Origin: Acidovorax sp. NCPPB 3576
Lineage (GTDB): Bacteria; Pseudomonadota; Gammaproteobacteria; Burkholderiales; Burkholderiaceae_C
Direction of reading: 5' to 3'
Length of the DNA: 64,000 bases
NCBI RefSeq assembly: GCF_028473605.1
Contig: NZ_CP097267.1
Coordinates: forward strand, 872,501 to 936,500
Shown here: positions 56,623 to 64,000 of the stretch, one piece after another
How positions within the stretch are numbered: position 1 is the first letter of the stretch
How the letters are laid out: each line of letters begins with the position of its first letter
Position numbers and translations under genes: made by a program
Notes under the pieces: model-generated
The model's database searches: none
The model's input: the letters and a program-made list of their open reading frames with translations, nothing else
What the model was told of the DNA's origin: nothing

Positions 56623-57657
56623 ATGAAAAAATCCCTGATTGCCCTGGCTGTGCTGGCTGCTTCCGGCGCTGCAATGGCTCAATCTTCCGTCACGATGTTC
56701 GGTATCGTTGACGCTGGCGTTGGCCGCGTTTCCGCCGACAATTCCGTGACCGGCGTGTACAACAGCGGCAATGCAACCAGCCGTCTGGGTTTCCGCGGCG
56801 TTGAAGACCTCGGTGGCGGTCTGAAGGCTGGCTTCTGGCTCGAAGGCGCTATCCAGAACGACACCGGTACCGGTGCTGGCGGCGGCGCTACGGGTCCTGG
56901 CTTCGAATTCAAGCGTCGTTCCACGCTGAGCCTGATGGGCAACTTCGGTGAAGTTCGTCTGGGTCGTGAACTGACGGCTGGCTACGACAAGCCCAGCTCG
57001 TATGACCCGTTCGGTCAAGTTGGCGTTGCTAACTTCCTGGGCTTCGGCATTGCTGGCCAACCTTTCCGTATCGGCAACGGCGTGAGCTACCGCACCCCTG
57101 GCAACCTGGGTGGCTTCTTCGGTACCGTGCACTACGCTTTCGGCGAAACGCCTTCCAACGCTGCCTACGACAAGGCTGGCAACTACCTCGGCCTGGCCGG
57201 CGGCTACGAAAACGGTCCTCTGAGCGTGACCCTGGCAGCTGACAAGCTGCGCGGCGCTACCGCTCCCCAAGACGTGACCACGTACTCCATCGCTGGTTCG
57301 TACGATCTGGGCGTCGTGAAGCCAATCTTCATCTATCACCAAGAAAAGAACAACGCTGCTGTGCAGACCAAGTACGCTACGTACCTGATCGGCCTGACCG
57401 CTCCTGTTGGTCCTGGCACGGTGAAGGCTTCGTTCGCGAACCTGGACCTGAAGAACAGCGGCGCCGATTCGCGCGTGCTGGCTCTGGGCTATGTGTATGA
57501 CCTGTCCAAGCGCACCGCTGTGTATGGCACGATCGCTCACATGCAAAACAAGGGCGGCGCAACGCGCGTTCTGGCCAGCAACGGCCTGACCGGCGCTACC
57601 GCTCTGCCTGGCGAGAACGTCAACGGCTACCAAGTTGGTATCCGTCACTCCTTCTAA
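56623..57657 (+). CDS. Gram-negative porin 1 (Omp32-like), likely highly expressed
   Basis: A 344-residue outer-membrane trimeric porin. Signal peptide MKKSLIALAVLAASGAAMA, then the mature start QSSVTMFGIVDAGVGRV, SRLGFRGVEDLGGGLKAGFWLEG, RRSTLSLMGNFGEVRLGRE, and the terminal strand YQVGIRHSF. Codon choice is skewed to GCT, CGT and GGC, unlike the GCC/GCG/CGC habit of its neighbours, which marks a very abundant protein. A long leader with a good ribosome site precedes it and a strong terminator follows. It resembles the anion-selective Omp32 of Delftia. Confidence 0.94.
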   Translation: MKKSLIALAVLAASGAAMAQSSVTMFGIVDAGVGRVSADNSVTGVYNSGNATSRLGFRGVEDLGGGLKAGFWLEGAIQNDTGTGAGGGATGPGFEFKRRSTLSLMGNFGEVRLGRELTAGYDKPSSYDPFGQVGVANFLGFGIAGQPFRIGNGVSYRTPGNLGGFFGTVHYAFGETPSNAAYDKAGNYLGLAGGYENGPLSVTLAADKLRGATAPQDVTTYSIAGSYDLGVVKPIFIYHQEKNNAAVQTKYATYLIGLTAPVGPGTVKASFANLDLKNSGADSRVLALGYVYDLSKRTAVYGTIAHMQNKGGATRVLASNGLTGATALPGENVNGYQVGIRHSF

Positions 57658-57662
57658 TAGAG

Positions 57663-57680
57663 CGCTGACGTAAGTCAGCG
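57663..57680 (+). other. Small hairpin just after porin 1
   Basis: CGCTGAC pairs with GTCAGCG over a 4-base loop, 6 bases after the stop. It has no T tract; it may protect the 3' end of the abundant mRNA. Confidence 0.5.
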
Positions 57681-57693
57681 GTTCTTGAGAAGA

Positions 57694-57727
57694 AAAAAGC
57701 CGCCGACCTTCGGGTCGGCGGCTTTTT
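57694..57727. terminator. Strong terminator after porin 1
   Basis: AAAAAGCCGCCGACC and GGTCGGCGGCTTTTT form a 15-bp stem around a TTCG tetraloop, with T and A runs on either side, so it can work in both directions. Confidence 0.95.
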
Positions 57728-57865
57728 GCATTCATGCCCCCTCTGTCGCGCATGTAACAAATAACTAGGGAAAACGACTGTGGGTATGCCGCCATACGCT
57801 CTGTTCTACAAAAAAAGGGATTTCTAAAATGAATTTCCCTTATTCCAAGCAGAAAGAGACAACAC
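57728..57865 (+). promoter_or_regulatory. Upstream region of porin 2
   Basis: An AT-rich 138-base gap. It contains TAACTAGGGAAAACGAC (57762-57778), similar to the CTAGGGGTAAACCC motif at 35925, and an imperfect stem AAGGGA...TCCCTT (57815-57840) close to the start. Possible operator and leader structure; neither is proven. Confidence 0.35.
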
Positions 57866-58987
57866 ATGCGCACTCCGTTTGTGACAAAGACCATTGCTGC
57901 CGCTGCATTGGCTGTGGCCTCGCCATTGCTGTTCGCCCAGGCCAATACCAGTAGCGTGCAGCTATACGGTATTGTGGATATGGCATATCGCCACACCAAC
58001 AACGAAGGCCCTGCTGGCAGCCCTGGCGGCTCGCTGAACCAGATGGTGGGCGGCGGCATGTCGCAAAGCCGTTGGGGCATCAATGTGAGCGAAGACCTGG
58101 GCGGTGGGTTGAAAGCCTTGGTCAACTTGGAAAACAGATTCGGTGCGGACACGGGGACGGCAGCGACTCCTTATTTCCAGCAGTCATGGGTGGGTCTGCA
58201 AGGCGGTTTTGGACGGCTGACCATGGGTCGCCAGTACAACATCCTGTTTGATTTGGTCACGAGCACCTATGCCTCGTATCCCTATTCCCCCTACATGGAC
58301 GTGTACAAGCCGGAAATCGGTTTTGCACTGGGCGCGCGGGCCGACAACATGCTCAAGTACATGGCCGAGGTCGGTCCGTGGCGAGGTGCGGTGCAGTATT
58401 CATTCGATGAGAAAAATCCCACCGGCGGCAAGACGGCGGGTGGCTATCTGCGCTATGCGGCGGGCGGCCTGGCTGCTGGCCTGGGTTACCAGAACTACGA
58501 ATTTGCTTCGGGTAAGAAAGTCGATGCCTGGACGGTGGGCGGTTCCTACCGCATGGGCGACTGGTACTTCAACGCGGGGTACGGCCAGAACAAGGTGGAC
58601 GATGGCCTCACCGCCGTGGACCGGGCGGTGCTGGGAGCCATGTGGCAGGGCACGATCAACGGCGGCTTCGGCGGGCCGGCCTTCCTGGCTGCCAACAAGC
58701 GCACCATCTACAAGATCGGCGCGGGTTACCAGATCACACCCCAGTTGAACATCGGGGCGCACTATTTCCGTGCCGAGCAAAAAGGCGCCACCGCGGCGGC
58801 CAAGGGCAAGGCGGACTTCTTCACGATGGCCTTCGACTATGCGTTCTCCAAGCGCACCGACGCGTACCTCGAACTCGACCACACCAAGCTCAAAGGCGAC
58901 CAGATCAGCCTGAGCAATGCGGCAGGCCAGGTCAATGGTGCCAAGAGCCGCACGGGCTACACGATCGGCCTGCGGCACCGCTTCTGA
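57866..58987 (+). CDS. Gram-negative porin 2
   Basis: A 373-residue porin, paralogue of the preceding one. Signal peptide TIAAAALAVASPLLFAQA, then SSVQLYGIVDMAYRH, SRWGINVSEDLGGGLKALVNLENRF, RLTMGRQYNILFDLV, and the terminal strand YTIGLRHRF. Its codon use is ordinary for the genome, in contrast to porin 1, so it is probably expressed less or only under some conditions. The neighbours suggest a role in uptake of peptides or organic acids handled by the ABC operon downstream, but no specific substrate can be read. Confidence 0.93.
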   Translation: MRTPFVTKTIAAAALAVASPLLFAQANTSSVQLYGIVDMAYRHTNNEGPAGSPGGSLNQMVGGGMSQSRWGINVSEDLGGGLKALVNLENRFGADTGTAATPYFQQSWVGLQGGFGRLTMGRQYNILFDLVTSTYASYPYSPYMDVYKPEIGFALGARADNMLKYMAEVGPWRGAVQYSFDEKNPTGGKTAGGYLRYAAGGLAAGLGYQNYEFASGKKVDAWTVGGSYRMGDWYFNAGYGQNKVDDGLTAVDRAVLGAMWQGTINGGFGGPAFLAANKRTIYKIGAGYQITPQLNIGAHYFRAEQKGATAAAKGKADFFTMAFDYAFSKRTDAYLELDHTKLKGDQISLSNAAGQVNGAKSRTGYTIGLRHRF

Positions 58988-59252
58988 TGGGTCCTGGCTG
59001 CGCCCCCCCCAAGGCACAGCCGATCGTCAATGCGAACGCCAGCCTCTCCGCAATAGGCTGTCTGCACTGAGTGCACCCGAAGGGCCGGGCGGCCCGCCAG
59101 CGCCGATCCGCGCATGGTAGGGACTGGCACCTTCCTTGCATGGGTTTCCCGCTCATGCCAGATCCTGGGCCGGTCAGACCCCGGTTTCCAGTGACCTTCC
59201 GCATTCCTCAAAAAGGAATGCGGCATGTTCCACGCTTTATCCAAGAGGTTCC
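58988..59252 (+). promoter_or_regulatory. Gap before the peptide ABC operon with a 10-bp hairpin
   Basis: A 265-base gap. A perfect stem CCGCATTCCT / AGGAATGCGG with a 5-base loop lies at 59199-59223, 29 bases before the binding-protein ATG. It has no T tract, so it is more likely a 5' leader structure or operator than a terminator. Nothing else was recognised. Confidence 0.5.
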
Positions 59253-60833
59253 ATGAAGCTCATCACTGCCATCGTTTCGGGCGCTGCCGCCTGCGCCATT
59301 CTCGCTTCGCCCCTTGCCCATTCCAAAACGTTCAAATGGGCCAGCCAAGGCGAGATCTCGACATGGGACATCCACTCGCAGAACAACGCCCTGCAGAACG
59401 GGCTGCACGCGAACGTGTACGAAACGCTGACGTACTACAACAGCCGCACCTTCGAGATCGAACCCGTGCTGGCGACGGCATGGCGGGAGGTGACTCCTAC
59501 GCAGGTGCGCTTCACGCTGCGGCAAGGCGTCAAGTTCCATGACGGCTCGGCGTTCACGGCCGACGATGCGGTGTACTCGCTCTCGCGGGCCATGGCCAAG
59601 ACCTCCAACTACACGCCGTTCGTTCAAGGCTTCGACCGGATCGTGAAGGTCGATGGACAGACGTTCGACATCTTCCTCAAGTCGCCCAATCCCGTGCTGC
59701 TGCGACAGCTGACCGAGCTGCGCATCATGAGCAAGGCCTGGGCCGAGAAGAACAAATCCGTGGAGCCCAAGGACATCAAGGGCACCGACGAAAACTTTGC
59801 CCACCGCAACGCCATGGGCACGGGGCCGTACACCCTCGAGTCCTGGCAGCCGGATGTGCGCATGGTGTTCAAGCGCAACCCGAACTGGTGGGGAACGATG
59901 GAAGGCAACGTGACGGAGATCGTCTACACGCCCATCAAATCCGCCTCCACGCGCGTGGCGGCCTTGCTCTCCGGCGAGGTGGACATGGTGCTCGATCCGT
60001 CGCCGCAGGACCTGGCAAGGCTGCGCTCCGGTGCCGACCTGAAGGTGGTCGATGGGGTGGAGAACCGCACCATCTTTCTCGGCATGGACCAGTTCCGCGA
60101 GGAACTGACGGGCTCCAGCGTGAAGGGCAAGAACCCGTTCAAGGACGTGCGCGTGCGCCGTGCGTTGTACCAGGCCGTCGATGTGAACACGCTCACCCGT
60201 AGCATCATGCGCGGGCTGGGCAAGCCGACCGGCACGCTGGTGGCGCCCCAGGTCGCAGGCTGGACCGAGGCGGTAGGCAAGCGCATGCCGTATGACGTCG
60301 AGGCCGCGAAGAAGCTCATGGCGGACGCCGGCTACGCCGATGGCTTCGAGGTGGACTTCGCCTGCCCCAACAACCGCTACATCAACGACGAAGCCATCTG
60401 CCAGGCCGTGACGGCCATGTGGGCGCGCATCGGCGTGAAAGCCAAGCTGCGCACGCTGCCGCAGGTGACGTACTTTCCGATGATCCAGCGCAGCGAAGCC
60501 AGCATCTACATGCTCGGCTGGGGCGTGCCGACCTTCGACGCGCTCTACAGCCTGCAGTCGCTGGTGCGCACCGTCGGCACGGGCGGCGATGGCAACTACA
60601 ACGTGGGCCGCTACAGCAACGAGCGCATGGACTACCTCGTGGACCGCATCAAGGCGGAGACGGATGCACCGGTGCGCTCGCGCATGCTGACCGAGGCGCT
60701 GCAGTTGTCCAACGACACGGTTTCGCACATTCCGCTGTACGACCAGGTCATTCCCTGGGCCATGAAAAAGACGGTGGAAGTGGTCCACCGGGCCGACAAC
60801 CGCGTGGACATGCGCACGGTCAAGATCAATTGA
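59253..60833 (+). CDS. Peptide/oligopeptide ABC transporter substrate-binding protein 1
   Basis: A 526-residue periplasmic binding protein of the DppA/OppA (SBP_bac_5) family. Signal peptide KLITAIVSGAAACAILASPLAHS, then TFKWASQGEISTWDIHSQNNALQNG, the family motif RQGVKFHDGSAFTADDAVYSLSRA, GTGPYTLESWQPDVRMVFKRNPNWWG, and RRALYQAVDVNTL. The ATG at 59253 has AGAGG upstream. It opens an operon with a permease, an M20 amidohydrolase and a second binding protein. Confidence 0.93.
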   Translation: MKLITAIVSGAAACAILASPLAHSKTFKWASQGEISTWDIHSQNNALQNGLHANVYETLTYYNSRTFEIEPVLATAWREVTPTQVRFTLRQGVKFHDGSAFTADDAVYSLSRAMAKTSNYTPFVQGFDRIVKVDGQTFDIFLKSPNPVLLRQLTELRIMSKAWAEKNKSVEPKDIKGTDENFAHRNAMGTGPYTLESWQPDVRMVFKRNPNWWGTMEGNVTEIVYTPIKSASTRVAALLSGEVDMVLDPSPQDLARLRSGADLKVVDGVENRTIFLGMDQFREELTGSSVKGKNPFKDVRVRRALYQAVDVNTLTRSIMRGLGKPTGTLVAPQVAGWTEAVGKRMPYDVEAAKKLMADAGYADGFEVDFACPNNRYINDEAICQAVTAMWARIGVKAKLRTLPQVTYFPMIQRSEASIYMLGWGVPTFDALYSLQSLVRTVGTGGDGNYNVGRYSNERMDYLVDRIKAETDAPVRSRMLTEALQLSNDTVSHIPLYDQVIPWAMKKTVEVVHRADNRVDMRTVKIN

Positions 60834-60954
60834 TTCACGCAATGCGGCGGAGACTGCCAACCCGGGTTTCCGCTTGCCCAACTGTCGGCTGGGGGGTATT
60901 CGCGGCAATGGCCCATCCCCCTGCTAGCATGCCCGATTCACTCACGGTTCACTG

Positions 60955-61935
60955 ATGCTTGCCTTTATTCTGCGACGCCTGATCCAGGCCGTCATCGTGA
61001 TGATCGCGGTGGCCTTCATCTCCTTCATGCTGTTCCAGTACGTCGGAGATCCCGTCACCTTCCTGCTCGGCCAGGATGCCACGCCCGAGCAGATCCGTGA
61101 GCTGCGCGCGGCACTCGGCCTGGACAAGCCGTTCATCGTGCAGTTCTGGCACTTTCTGGTGAACGCCGCGCAAGGCGAGTTCGGCCTCAGCCTGCGCCAG
61201 GGCGCCAAGGTGTCGCGGCTGATCGCCGAGCGCTTTCCCGCCACGCTGGAGCTGGCGCTCGTGGCCGCCGTGCTCGCGCTGCTGATCGGCGTGCCGATGG
61301 GCGTGTATGCCGCGCTGCGGCGCGGCAGCTTTGCGAGCCAGCTATTCATGACGCTGTCGCTGCTCGGCGTGTCGCTGCCCACCTTCCTGATCGGCATCCT
61401 GCTGATCCTCGTGTTCGCCGTGCACCTGGGCTGGTTCCCGAGCTTCGGGCGGGGTCCTGTCACGCAACTGGGCTGGTGGAGCACCGGCCTGCTCAGCCTC
61501 AAGGGCTGGCACCACATCACGCTGCCGGCGATCACGCTGGCGATCTTCCAGCTCACGCTGATCATGCGGCTCGTGCGCGCCGAGATGCTGGAGGTGCTGC
61601 GCACCGACTACATCAAGTTCGCCCGCGCGCGCGGCCTGTCCGACCGGGCCATCCACTTCGGCCATGCCCTCAAGAACACGCTGGTGCCGGTGATGACCAT
61701 CACGGGCCTGCAACTGGGCGGCCTCATCGCCTTCGCCATCATCACCGAGACGGTGTTCCAGTGGCCGGGCATGGGCCTGCTGTTCATCCAGGCAGTCACC
61801 TTCGCGGACATTCCGGTGATGGCGGCCTACCTGTGCCTGATCGCGCTCATCTTCGTGGTGATCAACCTCGTGGTCGATCTGCTGTATTTCGCCGTCGATC
61901 CACGCCTGCGCGTGGGCAAGGCCGGAGGGCACTGA
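60955..61935 (+). CDS. ABC transporter permease, DppB family
   Basis: A 326-residue inner-membrane permease for peptides. Start FILRRLIQAVIVMIAVAFISFMLF, then the FGLSLRQGAKVSRLIAERFPATLELAL segment, and the EAA-type loop YIKFARARGLSDRAIHFGHALKNTLVPVMTI that docks on the ATPase. The DppC-type partner and ATPases are expected downstream, beyond the window. The gap to binding protein 1 is 121 bases. Confidence 0.95.
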   Translation: MLAFILRRLIQAVIVMIAVAFISFMLFQYVGDPVTFLLGQDATPEQIRELRAALGLDKPFIVQFWHFLVNAAQGEFGLSLRQGAKVSRLIAERFPATLELALVAAVLALLIGVPMGVYAALRRGSFASQLFMTLSLLGVSLPTFLIGILLILVFAVHLGWFPSFGRGPVTQLGWWSTGLLSLKGWHHITLPAITLAIFQLTLIMRLVRAEMLEVLRTDYIKFARARGLSDRAIHFGHALKNTLVPVMTITGLQLGGLIAFAIITETVFQWPGMGLLFIQAVTFADIPVMAAYLCLIALIFVVINLVVDLLYFAVDPRLRVGKAGGH

Positions 61936-61938
61936 GAC

Positions 61939-63159
61939 ATGGCGCAGGCGCTTCGCTTCAAAGCCGGGGGCCGGGCCTTCGCGCACATCGCGCAGTACCA
62001 CCCCGAACTCACCGCGTTCCGGCGGGACCTGCACGCCCACCCCGAACTCGGCTTCGAGGAGGTGTACACCGGGGCCCGCGTGAAGGAAGCGCTCAAGGTC
62101 TGCGGCGTGGACGAAATCCACGATGGCATCGGGCGCACGGGCATCGTCGCCGTGATCCGCGGGCAGGGCCGGGGCAGCCGCAGCATGATCGGCCTGCGTG
62201 CCGACATGGACGCGCTGCCGATGGCCGAGCAGAACGATTTCGCGTGGAAGTCCTGCAAATCCGGCCTCATGCACGGGTGCGGTCACGACGGGCACACCGC
62301 CATGCTGATCGGCGCGGCGCGCTACCTGGCCGCCACGCGCCATTTCGACGGGACCGCCGTGCTGATCTTCCAGCCCGGAGAAGAAGGCTTTGCCGGCGCG
62401 CGGGTGATGGTGGAGGACGGCCTGTTCGAGCGCTTTCCCGTGCAGTCGGTGTACGCCATGCACAACTGGCCTGCCATGAAGCCCGGCACCATCGGATTGA
62501 ACTCGGGCGCCATGATGGCTGCGGCCGACCGCGTGACGATCGAGATCACCGGCCGGGGCGGCCACGGCGCGCATGCCTACCAGACGGTGGACGTGGTGCT
62601 GGTGGCGGCGCACATCATCACCGCGGTGCAGGGCATCGTCTCGCGCAACGTGCGCCCCATCGACAGCGCCGTGATCAGCCTGTGCGCGATCCAGGCGGGC
62701 GATCTGGGCGCCTTCAGCGTGCTGCCCGGCACGGCCACGCTGGTGGGCACGGTGCGCAGTTTCGATCCGGTGGTGCAGGACATGCTGGAGCGGCGCATCC
62801 AGGAGCTGTGCAGCGCCATTGCGCTCGGCTTCGGCGCCACCGCCACGGTGCGCTACGAACGCATCTACCCGGCCACCATCAATACCGAAAGCCACGCGCA
62901 GTTCGCGGGCGACGTGGCCGAATCGCTGGTGGGCGGCGAGAACGTGGTGCGCGACATGGACCCCAGCATGGGCGCGGAGGACTTCTCCTTCATGCTGCAG
63001 AACAAGCCCGGCGCCTACCTGCGCATCGGCCAGGGCACGGGCCCGGGCAACAGCGCGTTGCACAACAACCGCTACGACTTCAACGACGACATCCTGCCGC
63101 TGGGCGCCGCGCTGCATGCCAGCCTGGTCGAGCAGGCCATGCCCCTGGCGAGCGCATGA
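61939..63159 (+). CDS. M20 family amidohydrolase (hippurate hydrolase/aminoacylase type)
   Basis: A 406-residue cytoplasmic metalloamidase. Metal and catalytic motifs: LHAHPELGFEE, GLRADMDALPM, LMHGCGHDGHTAMLIGAA, FQPGEEGFAGARVMVEDG and SMGAEDFSFMLQNKPGAYLRIG. Such enzymes cleave N-acyl amino acids or dipeptides. It starts 3 bases after the permease stop and is followed by a second binding protein, so it probably hydrolyses what the transporter brings in (acyl-amino acids or peptides). Confidence 0.93.
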   Translation: MAQALRFKAGGRAFAHIAQYHPELTAFRRDLHAHPELGFEEVYTGARVKEALKVCGVDEIHDGIGRTGIVAVIRGQGRGSRSMIGLRADMDALPMAEQNDFAWKSCKSGLMHGCGHDGHTAMLIGAARYLAATRHFDGTAVLIFQPGEEGFAGARVMVEDGLFERFPVQSVYAMHNWPAMKPGTIGLNSGAMMAAADRVTIEITGRGGHGAHAYQTVDVVLVAAHIITAVQGIVSRNVRPIDSAVISLCAIQAGDLGAFSVLPGTATLVGTVRSFDPVVQDMLERRIQELCSAIALGFGATATVRYERIYPATINTESHAQFAGDVAESLVGGENVVRDMDPSMGAEDFSFMLQNKPGAYLRIGQGTGPGNSALHNNRYDFNDDILPLGAALHASLVEQAMPLASA

Positions 63160-63212
63160 CGCCCGCATCGGCCCGCATGCGCACACCCCCCTTTTCTTCC
63201 TCAGGAGTCCCC

Positions 63213-64000
63213 ATGAAATTCCAGACAAAAACGGCGTTGGCCCTGGCGATGGTCGCCACGGTGTCCGTCGCGGGGGCGCAGACCATCCGCGTGGCGAACC
63301 AGGGCGATGCCCTGTCGATGGACCCGCACTCGCTCAACGAGTCATTGCAATTGAGCGTGACCGGCAACGTCTATGAGCCGCTCGTGGGACGCAACAAGGA
63401 CCTGAGCCTCGCGCCTGCGCTCGCCACCAGCTGGAAGATGACGGCGCCCACGGTCTGGCGCTTCGAACTGCGGCGCGGCGTGCAGTTCCACGACGGCACC
63501 CCGTTCACGGCCGACGATGTGGTGTTCTCGCTGGGCCGCACGCAGGTCGAGGGCTCGGACATGAAGAGCTATACGAACGACTTCAAGGAAGTGCGCAAGA
63601 TCGACGACTACACGGTCGAGATCGAGACCCGCTCGCCCTATCCCATCCTGCCGGACGTGCTCACGCTCGTTTACGTCATGAGCAAGAAGTGGTGCGAGAC
63701 CAACCAGGCCATGACGCCGGTGGACCGCCGCAAGGGGGTCGAGAACGCCGCGTCGTTCCGTGCCAATGGCACGGGGCCGTTCCGCGTGCGCGAGCGCCAG
63801 CCCAACGTGCGCACGGTGTTCACGCGCAACGGTACCTACTGGGGCGCCATCGAAAGCAACGCCAGCGAAATCATCTACACCCCGATCGGCAACGACGCCA
63901 CCCGCGTGGCCGCCCTGCTGTCGGGCGAGGTGGACGTGATGGAGCCCGTGCCGGTGCAGGACATCGAGCGCGTCAACACCAGCCCCAACACCCGCGCCGT
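63213..64000 (+). CDS. ABC transporter substrate-binding protein 2 (3' partial)
   Basis: The first ~262 residues of a second SBP_bac_5 binding protein; the frame is open at the window end. Signal peptide TKTALALAMVATVSVAGA, then QTIRVANQGDALSMDPHS, RRGVQFHDGTPFTADDVVFSLGR, NGTGPFRVRERQPNVRTVFTRN and ATRVAALLSGEVDVMEPVPVQD. It is a paralogue of binding protein 1 (59253) with the same motif order. TCAGGAGT lies a few bases before the ATG. Two receptors in one operon suggest a broadened substrate range. Confidence 0.93.
   Translation, partial: MKFQTKTALALAMVATVSVAGAQTIRVANQGDALSMDPHSLNESLQLSVTGNVYEPLVGRNKDLSLAPALATSWKMTAPTVWRFELRRGVQFHDGTPFTADDVVFSLGRTQVEGSDMKSYTNDFKEVRKIDDYTVEIETRSPYPILPDVLTLVYVMSKKWCETNQAMTPVDRRKGVENAASFRANGTGPFRVRERQPNVRTVFTRNGTYWGAIESNASEIIYTPIGNDATRVAALLSGEVDVMEPVPVQDIERVNTSPNTRA

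Noticed and set aside
57663..57680. Second terminator after porin 1
   Set aside because: The hairpin has no T tract; the strong terminator at 57694-57727 is enough.

Overview
The window is GC-rich (near 70%) bacterial chromosome. The gene families and dispersed AT-rich repeats of the TTTGCTATTAAATAAATAGC type point to a betaproteobacterium of the Comamonadaceae, most likely Acidovorax or a close relative. Supporting signs are Omp32-like porins, a GspC-to-N type II secretion locus, a CphA/CphA' cyanophycin locus, and a perfect plant-inducible-promoter (PIP) box of the kind used by HrpX in plant-pathogenic Acidovorax, Xanthomonas and Ralstonia. No rRNA, tRNA, CRISPR array or insertion sequence was seen.

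Layout. 1-2.1 kb: 3' end of a nonribosomal peptide cluster (terminal thioester-reductase domain, glycosyltransferase, MbtH). 2.2-7.1 kb: a MOSC/alkyltransferase-like fusion, a badly decayed sensor-kinase fossil, a membrane-anchored Mrr-type nuclease, and recQ broken by a 10-bp tandem duplication. 7.2-12.6 kb: TonB-dependent siderophore receptor with a small DUF2946-like gene, a diguanylate cyclase and a ParB-like protein. 12.7-19.2 kb: a signalling array (giant hybrid kinase, CheR, CheB, receiver-kinase, receiver) joined by stop/start overlaps. 19.3-22.6 kb: KatE catalase and a transglutaminase-like protein. 22.6-23.9 kb: PIP box followed by a gene with a Ser/Pro-rich N-terminus, a candidate type III effector. 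23.9-26.5 kb: Ada-type alkylation repair genes (ada, a 2OG-Fe(II) oxygenase, alkB). 26.6-35.8 kb: FrnE-like oxidoreductase, then the cyanophycin locus (creA-like gene, cphA, cphA', and a divergent ABC exporter with a DUF1854 protein). 36-38 kb: unknown protein, EF-hand protein, 5'-nucleotidase. 38.1-51.7 kb: type II secretion genes gspF, E, D, N, M, L, K, J, I, H, G on the minus strand and gspC divergent. A flavin oxidoreductase and a candidate amidase/immunity pair lie between gspF and gspE. 51.8-56.3 kb: cobC-cobS, ilvA, a candidate small RNA or attenuator, an OsmC protein and coq7. 56.6-64 kb: two porins, then a peptide/oligopeptide ABC operon with an M20 amidohydrolase and two binding proteins; the second runs off the window.

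Most informative points: the PIP-box gene; the amidase/lipoprotein pair inside the type II secretion locus; a likely ~120-nt RNA with UCUCC motifs and a strong terminator upstream of ilvA; the recQ frameshift, which removal of one 10-bp unit repairs exactly; CphA' with a degenerate Mur-ligase P-loop beside an intact CphA; and repeat copies that appear absorbed into the coding sequence of gspF and cobS. All functional calls come from reading the sequence and family knowledge; no database search was run.
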